The notes under the pieces are model-generated. The model worked only from the letters and a program-made list of their open reading frames with translations. It had not been told where the DNA came from and ran no database searches. From the NCBI GenBank assembly GCA_023388255.1, contig JAEWGO010000007.1, positions 62,001 to 126,000 of the forward strand: DNA of 64,000 bases. The letters are read 5' to 3'. The position numbers and the translations under genes are program-made. This stretch comes from Pseudomonadota bacterium. GTDB taxonomy: Bacteria > Pseudomonadota > Gammaproteobacteria > Xanthomonadales > Rhodanobacteraceae. Shown in pieces: positions 53,901-63,581 of the stretch (position 1 is its first letter; every line of letters begins with the position of its first letter).

Positions 53901-56900
53901 CTCGACGCGCGCGACCCGATGCTGCCGGACTCCTCCGCACTGGCCCGTCGCGTGGTTGCGCTGCGCGATGCGTTGCCGGAGCCGGATTCTTCGATCCCGC
54001 TTTACGGTGTGTTGGACGTCACACCGGCAGCGCCGTCCGTCGAACCGGATGCGGTTCCGTTCGAGCCGGCGGCCATGCCATCGGAGAGCGGGGCAAGCGA
54101 TGTCGACCCGACCGCGCTCTGGCTCGATGCCGCTGCCGGAGACGAGGTTCCTGCGCAACAGGCCCAGGACGTACCCATCCCTGCGCATCTGCTCGACTCG
54201 CTCGCCGGTTTCGAGACGAATGCCGCGCGCAGTCATGCCGCGCTCGATGAGGTGCACGCGGTCGCGCACGACAGTGCGTTCGATGCGATGATCGGCTCGA
54301 TCCCCGCGTTCGCCGACGAGCCGTCCTTGCTGGATGCAACGGTGAGCGATGCACTCGACCACGTCGAGGCATTGCAAGGCGGCGAGCGTACCGAAGCTGG
54401 TCATCGCGAGACGATTTCGACGAGTCCACCCGACGGATCCGTCGAGGAGATCGAGCTCGTCGACGAATCCTGGCGCGCCACCGACGACGTTTTCGAGCCG
54501 TCGGCGCCCGCTGCATCGGACGATGTGCCCGCGCCGTCGCATGCGAGTGAAACCGCGCCGGGCGTGCACGAAGGCGCAGGTTTCGAGCTGCCTGCGAACG
54601 CGTTCGACGCAAACGTCGCGTTTGCGGCGGATGAACCGCTGACGCCCGCGCCGGATGAGCCGGCGGCGGTCACGACCGCTGCCGCCTCGCATGCAAAGCC
54701 GTCGGCGTTGAGCGGCAGGGAAGCGCCGCCGATCCTCGATGACGCACAGCCTGATGTTGCGCTCGACACCTCCGACGTCGACGACGACCTGCTCGACATT
54801 TTCGTGCAGGAAGGCGGCGACATCCTCGATCACGCCGATTCGCTCATGGCCGGTTTGCGCGATGCGCCGCAGGAGCGCTCGTTCATCGTCGGCCTGCAGC
54901 GCGAACTGCATACCCTCAAGGGCGGTTCGCTGATGGCCGGCCTCACGCCGATCGGCGATCTCAGCCACGCGATGGAATCGCTGGTGGATGCGGTCAGCGA
55001 CGGGCGCCTCTCGCTTGACCGCTGCGCGGTCGAGTCGCTGGAGCGCGGGTTCGATCGCCTGCACATGCTGGTCAAGCGCGTCGCGCATCGTCGCGCAATC
55101 GCGAAGCCGGTACATGCGATTGCCCGCTTCGAACAGATAGTGGCAGGCGAGATCATCGGCGCCGATGCGGCCATCGAAATCGCAGCGCGCTTGCCCGTTG
55201 CCGAAGCACCCGCCGCACCGCTTGTTGAAACACCGGTGGCGATACCGGCATCGCCGGTTCCGGCTCGTCCGGCGCCGCGCCACATCGCGGCGATGGAGCA
55301 GGAGGACACCCCGCACGCGCCGCAGGAAATGATCCGCGTGCGTTCGGACCTGCTCGACTCGCTGGTCAACTACGCGGGTGAAGTGTCGATCTACCGCTCG
55401 CGCCTCGAACAGCAGATTTCCACGTTCCGCTTCAACCTCGTCGAATTCGATCAGACTGTAGCGCGCCTGCGCGAGCAGCTGCGCAAGCTCGAGATCGAAA
55501 CCGAGGCACAGATCATCGCGCGCTACCAGCGCGAGCAGCATGACGAGGGCGTGTTCGATCCGCTCGAACTCGACCGCTTCTCGCAGTTGCAGCAGCTGTC
55601 GCGTGCGCTCGGCGAGTCGGTGTCCGACTTGGTCTCGATCCAGGGCCTGCTTGACGATCAGACGCGCCAGTCCGAAACCCTTCTGCTGCAGCAGTCGCGC
55701 GTCAGTTCGGATCTGCAGGAAGGCCTGATGCGTACGCGCATGGTGCCGTTCGATTCGCTTGTGCCGAACCTGCGCCGCACCCTGCGCCAGGCCGCTCAGG
55801 AGCTGGGCCGGCGTGCCCAGCTCAAGGTCGACGGTGCGCATGGCGAAATGGACCGCAACCTGCTCGAACGCATGAAGGCGCCGTTCGAACACATGCTGCG
55901 CAACGCGCTCGCGCATGGCATCGAGAAACCCGAGGACCGCATCGCCGCCGGCAAGTCGGCCGAGGGCACGGTCAACATCGCGGTCAGTCGCGAGTCGACC
56001 GAAGTGGTGCTGCGCATCGCCGACGACGGTCGCGGCATGGATCGCGACGCGATCCGCCGCAAGGCGATCGAACGCGGTTTGCTGAAGCCCGAAGTGCAGT
56101 TGTCCGATCGCGACCTCTACGGCTTCGTCCTCGAAACCGGCTTCTCGACCGCAGAACAGGTGACCCAGCTCGCTGGCCGCGGTGTCGGCATGGACGTCGT
56201 CCACAACGAGATCAAGCAGCTCGGCGGGTCACTGGCGATTGACTCGACGCATGGTCAGGGCACCCAGTTCACGATCCGCCTGCCGTTTACCTTGGCGGTG
56301 ACGCAGGCAATCCTGGTCAAGCTCGGCGAGAGCAGCTACGCGGTGCCAATGGCGTCGGTGCAGGGCGTTGCGCGCATCGCGCGCGATGATCTCGAGCGAC
56401 GTATTGCCGAAGGCAATCCGAAGCACGTCTACGCAGGTGAGGAATACACGATCTACGATCTTGCCCAGTTGCTTGGGTTGCCGCGCGCACGCGCCTCGGA
56501 CGAGACACAGGTGCCGCTGCTGATGACGCGCAGCGGCGACCAGCGCGCCGCAGTGCGCATCGACGGCGTGGTCGGCTCACGCGAAGTCGTGGTGAAATCG
56601 GTCGGTCCGCAGGTCAGCTCGGTGCCGGGCATCTTCGGCGCCACGATCATGGGCGACGGCGCAGTCGTGATCATTCTCGATCTTGCGCCGCTGGTGCGCC
56701 GCCTCGCCGCGTTGCGCGCGCGCATCGACGCCGGTCTCGCAGAGATGACGCCCGCGTATTTCGCGCCCGAGCCCGAACCGATCGCCGAGGTGCGCGCCAA
56801 GCCGCTGGTCATGGTCGTCGACGATTCGATCACGATGCGCAAGGTCACCACGCGCGTGCTCGAACGCGCGGATTTCGAGGTGATGACCGCAAAGGACGGC

Positions 56901-57168
56901 CTTGACGCACTGGAGAAGCTGCAGGACTGCGTGCCGGACCTGATGCTGCTCGACATCGAGATGCCGCGCATGGACGGCTACGAACTGGCCACCTACATGC
57001 GCAATGATTCGCGCCTGCGCAAGGTGCCGATCATCATGATCACCTCGCGCACCGGCGAGAAGCATCGCCAGCGCGCGCTCGAGATCGGCGTCGAACGTTA
57101 TCTCGGCAAACCCTATCAGGAAGACGAGCTGCTGCGTCATGCACAAGAAGTCGTGGGACGCAGCCGTG
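50937..57168 (+). CDS. pilL: Hybrid chemotaxis histidine kinase PilL/ChpA (2078 residues, stop at 57171-57173)
   Basis: Coding continues to the TAG at 57171-57173. Domains in order: an N-terminal HPT-like region with LHQVQGTLRMVELYG (His near residue 51); a helical FimL-like region (to about 560); HPT domains with FHTLKGSGRLVGAL (His746), AHTLNGAIAMVDIP (His932) and LHTLKGGSLMAGL (His1325), separated by acidic Ala/Pro-rich linkers; a CheA dimerisation and GHKL kinase core (NALAHGIEKPEDR near 1661; VLRIADDGRGMDRDA); a CheW domain (about 1780-1935); and a C-terminal receiver (VMVVDDSITMRKVT, acceptor Asp2006 in LLDIEMPRMDG). It phosphorylates PilG and drives twitching motility. It has fewer HPT domains than Pseudomonas ChpA. 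Confidence 0.95.
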
Positions 57169-58983
57169 GCTAGCACGGACCATCGCGTCGCGGTTGCGCT
57201 GCTCAGCGAGACGCGCGAGTTCGCCGAGCAATTGCGCGATGCGCTGGTCTCGTTCGGCGCGCCGGTGGTGTACGAGGCAGCGACCGGCGAGCTCGACCGC
57301 GATGCGCTCGAGCGCTCGCAGGCGAATGTCGTCGTCGTCAATCTCGACGCGCGCAACGACGCCGACCTCGACGAGGTCTACCGTCTGCTCGACGACGAGC
57401 GCTATCGCGTGATCTTCAACGACGGCGACGTCTCCAGCACGCTCACTGGCTGGGACCACGCACGCTGGCTGCGTCATCTCGCCGCAAAGGTACTCGGTGC
57501 GGCCGATCTCGACCCGCCGCGTCCGGCCGATGCGAAGGCGGTGCCGGTTCCTGCTGCCGTCGCAGTTCCTGCGGCTGCCACAGTCCTCGACGATGTTCCG
57601 CTCGAAGCGGCACCCGCAGTCGCGCATGTCGCCGACGCGCTCCCCGTGGTGGAACCCGTCATCGAGGAGGCGGCACCGTCCGTGCCGCTGGTCGACCCGA
57701 CATTGCTCGAAGTCGCGAACGCTGACATCGATCTGCACGATTTCGGCGTCCCTGACGTGCAGGCGCATGCCGTCGATGACGATCCGTTCGATCTGGATGC
57801 GTTGATCGCGATGCCGGCGGCACCGCCGCTTTCGGGCGAAGCAGCGCCTGAAGCGTCCTTGGCTGCGTCGCCGGCCGAGGCGGAAATCTTCGATGCCTCC
57901 GCCTTCGACGATTTCGCGCTGGAGTTCGGCGAAGACGAGGCGCGGACCGTATCCCCTGCGGCTGAATCCATCCATCCGGAACCGCATTCAGGGCTCGACG
58001 ATTTCGCGGCGACGGCGTTCGAACCCGAACCATTGGTGGAATCGATCGCGGCCGTCGCGAATGCTGCGCCTGTCGATATCGACATCGATTTCGACACCGA
58101 ATCCGTGCCGGCGTCGCTCGCCGCGGCCAGCTCCGCTGCCGATGGCGGCGCGCATCTGGAATGGACGCTTGAGGAGATGTTCGACGATCTCGACGTTCCG
58201 CCGCCCACACCCGTGCAGGGGCGCCCGGCTCAGCCGTCCGACTTCGGCATCGAAAAGTTGAGCGCCGAGGAGTTTCTCGCGCCGGCCGACGACGAGACAT
58301 CGGCGCAAGTGCGCGACGAACCCGTGGGATTTTCGCTCGAACTGGTTCCGCTGGAAGAGGCCGTCGCCCCGACGCAGGTCGAGTCGACCGCGCGCGAGAA
58401 TTGGCTCGACCCGGATGCGGTCAAGGTGCGTCGCGTCTGGGTGCTTGGCGCCTCGATTGGCGGCCCCGAAGCGGTGCGCGAATTCCTCGCCGCGATTCCG
58501 CGCGACTATCCGGCGCTATTCCTGCTCGCGCAGCATCTTGGCGAGGAATTCGTCGACATGATGACGAACCAGCTCGCGCAGGCCACTCCGTTGACCGTGC
58601 GCAGGGCGGCCCACGGCGAGCGAGTCGGCCACGGCGAAGTCATCGTCGTGCCGACCTCGCAGCGCCTGCGCGTCGATGCGCAGGGCGTCGTCGTGCTTGA
58701 GCGCGATGCCGGCGAAACCGAATTCAGCCCGTCGATCGACCGCGTGATCCGCGACATCGCCGACCGCTTCGGCGCCGGTGCCGGCGCGATCGTGTTCTCT
58801 GGCATGAGCAGCGACGCGATCGAAGGTTGCCGCCATCTCGCCGAAAAGGGCGGCACGGTGTACGCGCAGCGGCCGGAAACCTGCGTCGTCAGCTCGATGG
58901 TCAACGGCGTCATCGATACCGGTGTAGTGAACTTCCTCGGCTCGCCGCAGGAACTGGCCGAGAAGCTGCTCGCCGCAGCCTGA
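57166..58983 (+). CDS. chpB: ChpB, CheB-like methylesterase with degenerate N-terminal receiver
   Basis: 605 residues from the GTG at 57166, which overlaps the PilL stop by 8 nt; an ATG at 57139 is the alternative. The N-terminal 110 residues look like a receiver fold (HRVAVALLSETREFAEQL, NVVVVNLDARND) but lack the acidic pair and the acceptor Asp. A 270-residue Ala/Asp/Glu/Pro-rich linker follows (about 115-405). The C-terminal methylesterase domain (about 415-600) has the triad: Ser in GASIGGPEAV, His in LAQHLGEEF, Asp in FSGMSSDAIEG. It should demethylate PilJ. No CheR-type methyltransferase (pilK) is in this cluster. Confidence 0.88.
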   Translation: MASTDHRVAVALLSETREFAEQLRDALVSFGAPVVYEAATGELDRDALERSQANVVVVNLDARNDADLDEVYRLLDDERYRVIFNDGDVSSTLTGWDHARWLRHLAAKVLGAADLDPPRPADAKAVPVPAAVAVPAAATVLDDVPLEAAPAVAHVADALPVVEPVIEEAAPSVPLVDPTLLEVANADIDLHDFGVPDVQAHAVDDDPFDLDALIAMPAAPPLSGEAAPEASLAASPAEAEIFDASAFDDFALEFGEDEARTVSPAAESIHPEPHSGLDDFAATAFEPEPLVESIAAVANAAPVDIDIDFDTESVPASLAAASSAADGGAHLEWTLEEMFDDLDVPPPTPVQGRPAQPSDFGIEKLSAEEFLAPADDETSAQVRDEPVGFSLELVPLEEAVAPTQVESTARENWLDPDAVKVRRVWVLGASIGGPEAVREFLAAIPRDYPALFLLAQHLGEEFVDMMTNQLAQATPLTVRRAAHGERVGHGEVIVVPTSQRLRVDAQGVVVLERDAGETEFSPSIDRVIRDIADRFGAGAGAIVFSGMSSDAIEGCRHLAEKGGTVYAQRPETCVVSSMVNGVIDTGVVNFLGSPQELAEKLLAAA

Positions 58984-59069
58984 TCCGAAACCCCCGGTGC
59001 AGGCGCGCCGGAACGTACGACAACCGCGGCCGCGCAATCACGCGACCGCAAGCGGAAGGAGCAATCGCA

Positions 59070-59534
59070 ATGGCCGAACTACCGCGCGAAATCCGCGGCG
59101 TCATGGTTCCCGTGACCGATGGCCGCGTGCTGCTGCCGAACGCGACCGTCGCCGAAGTCATCAGCTACACCAAGCCGGAAGCGATCGCGAACGCGCCGGC
59201 ATGGCTGCTCGGTCGCCTCTCCTGGCGTGGCTGGCGCCTGCCGCTGTTCTCGTTCCCGATGCTGGTCGGGCGGCTCGAAGACGAAAGCCGCACGAATGCG
59301 CGCGTCGCCGTGCTGAAGGCGATCGGCGGCAATGCCGGCATGCCATTCCTCGCCCTGCTCGCACAGGGCTTCCCGCGGCTGACCACGATCACACCCGAAT
59401 CGCTGATCCCGACCTCCGACGAACACCAGCACGCGCCCGGCGTGCGCGCCGAAGTACTCGTGCGCGACGACCGCGCGATCATCCCGGATCTCGACACGAT
59501 CGAGAGCCTCGTCGCGAAGGCGCTGGCGGTGTAG
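59070..59534 (+). CDS. chpC: ChpC, CheW-like protein
   Basis: 154 residues from the ATG at 59070 with a strong ribosome binding site (GGAAGGAGC). It is a single CheW-type domain: REIRGVMVPVTDGRVLLPN, AEVISYTKPEA, WRGWRLPLFSFPML. It is the last gene of the pilG-pilI-pilJ-pilL-chpB-chpC set, the same order known in Xylella. It is an accessory adaptor that may bring alternative receptors to the kinase. It starts 86 nt after chpB. Confidence 0.87.
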   Translation: MAELPREIRGVMVPVTDGRVLLPNATVAEVISYTKPEAIANAPAWLLGRLSWRGWRLPLFSFPMLVGRLEDESRTNARVAVLKAIGGNAGMPFLALLAQGFPRLTTITPESLIPTSDEHQHAPGVRAEVLVRDDRAIIPDLDTIESLVAKALAV

Positions 59535-59559
59535 GCATTCCTCACGCAGCGCATTACCG

Positions 59560-59579
59560 CTTCCGCCTCGGGGCGGAGG
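59560..59579 (+). terminator. Stem-loop after chpC
   Basis: An 8-bp stem with one wobble (59560-59567 with 59572-59579) and a TCGG tetraloop, 25 nt after the chpC stop. There is no T tract after it, so it is only a candidate transcript end. Confidence 0.3.
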
Positions 59580-59690
59580 AAGCCGCCAGAACTCCGTGTT
59601 AGCGTCGGCCTGCCGCTGGTCAGGGCGGAGCATCGGGGAGTTCAGGATGAGCACGCAGCACGATACACACGCACCACGCACCACGCACGC

Positions 59691-62021
59691 ATGGCGTGGG
59701 TCGTTCTCGCGATACTTTTCTGCATTGCAGTAGAGCCGGCGCCATCGGCACAAGCCGATGGCGATCCCGCTAAGGGCGGCGCTTTTGCGCGCCCGATTCC
59801 GACCGCTGCGGAACTGGAAGCGTATCAACTCGCCATGAGTCGGCCTTCATCGTCTTCGCCGGCAATCGGAGAGCTGTACGTCGACTCTTCTGGAAACACC
59901 AATGAAGTGTTGCTGCTCGCCGACGGTGCGAATCCGGCGTTGAAGGCGATGCTGCCGACACTGAACGATGCGCCAATGTGGAACTCGTCGGCCGAGGACG
60001 CTCTGGTGCGTGGCGTGCGCGCCGCGGACATGCGCGTGCTGTCCGCATTCGGTAACCCGATCGATGCGCGCTACATGATCGAGCAGGCGCGCCTTGAAGC
60101 CGCGATTCGCGATCGGCTGGATGTCGATGATCCATTGGAGACCCTGCATCGCTACGTGGTGCTGCGCTATGCAAGCGTCGCCAGCGCCGGGTCCGCCTTG
60201 GGCAGGTTGCAGTCCAGGCTTGGTTCGGCAATGGCATTGATGAACTTGGCGATGGAGTTCTCGTGGGCGCCGAACGATCCGTATTTTGCAATCAAGCCTG
60301 CGGCGACGAACGCGGCCCTATATCAATGGGGCCTGCATGCGATGAAGTTTCCAGCGGCTTGGGATACGGCGCGCGGACACGGCTACGTCGCGGTGGTCGA
60401 TGGCGGCATTGCTATCGACTCCACTCCTGCGACCACGGACGACATATTCCCGAACGTCGATTTGCGCGAGAACCTGCGGCTTCAGTTCTACACCAGAACG
60501 GCATACGGCACAGGCACATCGAGTTATCACGGTTCGCATGTCAGCGGCATCATCGCTGCCGCAGCCAATAACGGACAAGGCGTTGCTGGGGGATGCTCTC
60601 AGTGCAGTTTGGTGATGACTGAACTCAGTCTATCAGCCGCAAGCATTGCCTCGGCGATCACGTCTTCGGTGCAAGTAGGCGCTCAAGTGGTCAACATGAG
60701 CTGGGGCAATGGGGCTACGGGTGCGACTGCGGTTCCGCCGTGTCCCGCAATCGGACATGCGTATCAGGTGGTTTGCACGGCGCTGACGCTGGCGACGAAT
60801 CGCGATGTCGTGCTCGTCGGAGCAGCGGGCAACTACATGCAGACGACGCCACAGTTCCCGGCACGCGAACCAAACGTCTTGTCGGTCGCGGGCGCGGAAT
60901 TGATCACGCCGGGGAATCCCACGTCATGGCGGAGGTGGTACTTCGGTCCGGCATCGTCTTCACCCAACGGCGAAGGCAGTGGTGTGACGATCGGCAGCAA
61001 CAACGCGGGAATTGCCGGCGTCGTCGCGCCGGCGCGAGGCATTGTTTCAACCTTTCCGGCTGCGGGCCTGACCCATTCGTACTCTGATTACTACTGTTCG
61101 GACTCGGCAACCCAGCATGGTGTCTATCATCTGCCCCTGGACGAGTCGGGTATTCCGAACGATACCTATGCGAGCTGTTCCGGCACGTCGATGGCGGCGC
61201 CGCATGTCAGCGCTTTGGCGGGCTTGCTTCGATCAATCAATCCGAGGTTGAGCGCCGAGCAGATCAAGCGTCATATCCGCGACAGCGGAGATTATGCGAG
61301 TTTACCGAACTCGATCGTGGGTGCTGGCATGCCGAACGCGAACAGTGCGACGGCGAGTGTCGTTGCGGCGACGCCGAACAGGTTGACGCCACTTTTCGCG
61401 CTGTATGGCATCGGACGACAGGACTATTTCTATACCTCTGTTCCGCAGATGGGCGCGGCAGCCGCATGTGGGTCGCTGCGCCCGCGTGCCGGCGGCACGA
61501 CCACGCAGAACCAATACCATGCGATCGGGGCGGCGATCAGCGGATACCTGAATTTCCCCGATGCAGCATCGGCTACGTGCTCCGGGGCGAGGCCGAGCGC
61601 GCAGGCTTGGGTGTTCACTACGCCGAAGAATCCCAAGAGCAGCACGGACTCACTGGTTCCGCTGTATCGTCTTTCGTGGAAATGCGGCGATCCTTCATCG
61701 TCCGCACCGACCAGTATCTGCGCGAACAATCCGCAGCACGTGGATACGACCTACACCACCGACGCCGCCGGCATCGCGGCCTTCAAGACCATCGGCTACA
61801 AGCTCGATGGCATCGAAGGCTATATCTATCCGAAGACCAGTCCACAGCCGACGGGCGCGACGAAGCTGATGCGCAAATACAACCCGACGCGCGACGATCA
61901 CGCGATCTTTCCGGAAACGGTACACAGCGCGATGATCGCGGAAGGCTATACACAAGCTTCCGGCAGTGACTGGTTGGGTTACGTGTATGTCAATACGGGT
62001 TCGGTACCCGCCATCCCGTAA
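59691..62021 (+). CDS. Secreted S8 (subtilisin-like) serine peptidase with DUF5648-like C-terminal domain
   Basis: 776 residues from the ATG at 59691, opening with a hydrophobic signal sequence (AWVVLAILFCIAVEPAPSAQA). A propeptide region (about 25-215) precedes the catalytic domain (about 225-560). Triad: Asp in YVAVVDGGIAID, His in SSYHGSHVSGIIAA, Ser in SCSGTSMAAPHVSAL; oxyanion Asn in VGAAGNYMQ. Residues about 560-770 repeat the DUF5648 pattern (LFALYGIGRQDYFYT, LVPLYRLSW, KLMRKYNPTRDDHAIF), a module found C-terminal in exported hydrolases. The N-terminus lacks a basic n-region and a ribosome binding site; a better-placed ATG at 59647 is in another frame. It is 17 nt from the next gene. 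Confidence 0.85.
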   Translation: MAWVVLAILFCIAVEPAPSAQADGDPAKGGAFARPIPTAAELEAYQLAMSRPSSSSPAIGELYVDSSGNTNEVLLLADGANPALKAMLPTLNDAPMWNSSAEDALVRGVRAADMRVLSAFGNPIDARYMIEQARLEAAIRDRLDVDDPLETLHRYVVLRYASVASAGSALGRLQSRLGSAMALMNLAMEFSWAPNDPYFAIKPAATNAALYQWGLHAMKFPAAWDTARGHGYVAVVDGGIAIDSTPATTDDIFPNVDLRENLRLQFYTRTAYGTGTSSYHGSHVSGIIAAAANNGQGVAGGCSQCSLVMTELSLSAASIASAITSSVQVGAQVVNMSWGNGATGATAVPPCPAIGHAYQVVCTALTLATNRDVVLVGAAGNYMQTTPQFPAREPNVLSVAGAELITPGNPTSWRRWYFGPASSSPNGEGSGVTIGSNNAGIAGVVAPARGIVSTFPAAGLTHSYSDYYCSDSATQHGVYHLPLDESGIPNDTYASCSGTSMAAPHVSALAGLLRSINPRLSAEQIKRHIRDSGDYASLPNSIVGAGMPNANSATASVVAATPNRLTPLFALYGIGRQDYFYTSVPQMGAAAACGSLRPRAGGTTTQNQYHAIGAAISGYLNFPDAASATCSGARPSAQAWVFTTPKNPKSSTDSLVPLYRLSWKCGDPSSSAPTSICANNPQHVDTTYTTDAAGIAAFKTIGYKLDGIEGYIYPKTSPQPTGATKLMRKYNPTRDDHAIFPETVHSAMIAEGYTQASGSDWLGYVYVNTGSVPAIP

Positions 62022-62038
62022 ACGCCAGGAGGTGTGCC

Positions 62039-63553
62039 ATGCGAAGAAGGTCGGTGTGGTTTGGTCGCGGTATTCTGATCACGCTGCTGGCGGGCATGAG
62101 CCTGTCGGCGCAGGCGGTGTTCCTGAACCCGCAAGGCCTCGGGCAGGTGCTGGTGTATCCGTACTACACGGTGAACGGCGGGCAGGACACGCTGCTGGCG
62201 CTGGTCAACATGAGCGCCGACGCCAAGGCGGTGAAGGTGCGTTTTCTCGAAGGCTACAACAGCCGCGACGTGCTCGATGTCAACGTCTATCTGGCGGCCG
62301 GGGATGTCTGGACGGCTGCGGTGACCGACGATGGCGAGGGCGCGCGGCTGCTTGTCCATGATGAAAGTTGCACGGTGCCTGCGATCGAGTCGACGCCTGA
62401 GCATTCGGTGGCGTTCACCACGCGTGCGTTCGATGGCCGTGCGCCGACCGGCAAGGACGGCGGGCCGGTTGGCATCAGTCGTACTCGCGAGGGGCACATC
62501 GAGGTCATCGAGATGGGCGTCGTGAAGCCCAATACCGCGAGCGCGTACGCCTTGTCCCCGGTCGGTTTCGACTACGGCAACGGCAGCGGCGAATGGCAAG
62601 GCGGCCAGCCCTCCGATTGCGCGCGGCTTCGCAGTGCGTGGGACGGCGCCGGATACTGGAACGCGGACCCTGCGGTGGATCTCGCGCCGCCGACCGGCGG
62701 GTTGAGCGGTTCGGTGGTGATCGTGGATGTCGCGCGCGGTGTCGTGCAGGGTTACGTCGCCGATGCGCTGGCCGAGTTCCACGAACCGGGCAAGGGGATC
62801 GACCACACGCCGCCCGACGCGCTGACGCCGAACATCGCCAGCGGCACATCGCTGAGCGGTCTGGTCTACCCGTCCGGGCACGCGCTGCAGGCGACGTTCA
62901 CCCGCGGCATTGATGCGGTGTCGGCGGTGTTCATGGCCGACGCCTTCTACAATGAATTCTGGACGGCGCCGACGCTCGGCGCGCAGTCGGAATGGGTCGT
63001 CACCTATCCGACCAAGCGCTTCTATACCGATCCGTATTACATAGGCACGACCGCCGTGCCGCCTTTCCAGAACGCATTCGGTGCGGACGCGCAGGCTTCG
63101 GCCGGCAGTTGCGCCGGGTTCGCGTTTGCGGCGCATGACCAGAAGGCGTCGGGTTTCACCAACAAGCGCGAACTTGGCATGCCCTATCTGGCGTCGGAGC
63201 CGAAGTTGTGTTTCGCCACGCAAGTGGTCACGTTCAGTCAGGGAACGATGGACAACCCACTCGACCATACGCCCAATCCACCGTCGAAGGTGCTGGCTTC
63301 GCAATTGGTGTCCGCGAATTTGCAGTCGTCGTTCGAAAACGGCTGGGCGGCCTTCGAGCCGCTCGGCGCGGGGTTGAAGGCAACCAATGGCGCGACCTTG
63401 GGCGGCCAACCCGTCACCGGATTCTGGGCCAGCCAGCTCGTCAACGGCGCGTTGCAGGGATCGTTGGCGAACTACACGGTGGCGATGCGGCACAGGAGCA
63501 TCGTCACCTGTGCGAAACCGTCGGCGACAGGTGACTCGTTGGCCTGCCAATAG
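62039..63553 (+). CDS. Secreted protein of unknown function
   Basis: 504 residues from the ATG at 62039 with AGGAGG 8 nt upstream. A clear signal peptide (RRRSVWFGRG then ILITLLAGMSLSAQAVFL, cleavage after AQA). The mature start (FLNPQGLGQVLVYPYYTVN) is followed by a beta-rich segment (TLLALVNMSADAKAVKVRFLEG) that recalls surface or biofilm-related exported proteins. Six or so cysteines could form disulfides. No known domain was recognised. It lies 17 nt after the subtilase gene and both are secreted, so they are probably co-expressed; whether one acts on the other is unknown. Confidence 0.75.
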   Translation: MRRRSVWFGRGILITLLAGMSLSAQAVFLNPQGLGQVLVYPYYTVNGGQDTLLALVNMSADAKAVKVRFLEGYNSRDVLDVNVYLAAGDVWTAAVTDDGEGARLLVHDESCTVPAIESTPEHSVAFTTRAFDGRAPTGKDGGPVGISRTREGHIEVIEMGVVKPNTASAYALSPVGFDYGNGSGEWQGGQPSDCARLRSAWDGAGYWNADPAVDLAPPTGGLSGSVVIVDVARGVVQGYVADALAEFHEPGKGIDHTPPDALTPNIASGTSLSGLVYPSGHALQATFTRGIDAVSAVFMADAFYNEFWTAPTLGAQSEWVVTYPTKRFYTDPYYIGTTAVPPFQNAFGADAQASAGSCAGFAFAAHDQKASGFTNKRELGMPYLASEPKLCFATQVVTFSQGTMDNPLDHTPNPPSKVLASQLVSANLQSSFENGWAAFEPLGAGLKATNGATLGGQPVTGFWASQLVNGALQGSLANYTVAMRHRSIVTCAKPSATGDSLACQ

Positions 63554-63581
63554 CGACGGCGAAGGGATACGGCGGCGATTC

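Noticed and set aside
48813..56204. Open frame of 2463 codons on the minus strand across pilJ and pilL
   Set aside because: It is antisense to two unmistakable genes and reads as Arg/His/Asp/Val-rich sequence without domains. It arises because high-GC third positions remove stops on the opposite strand.
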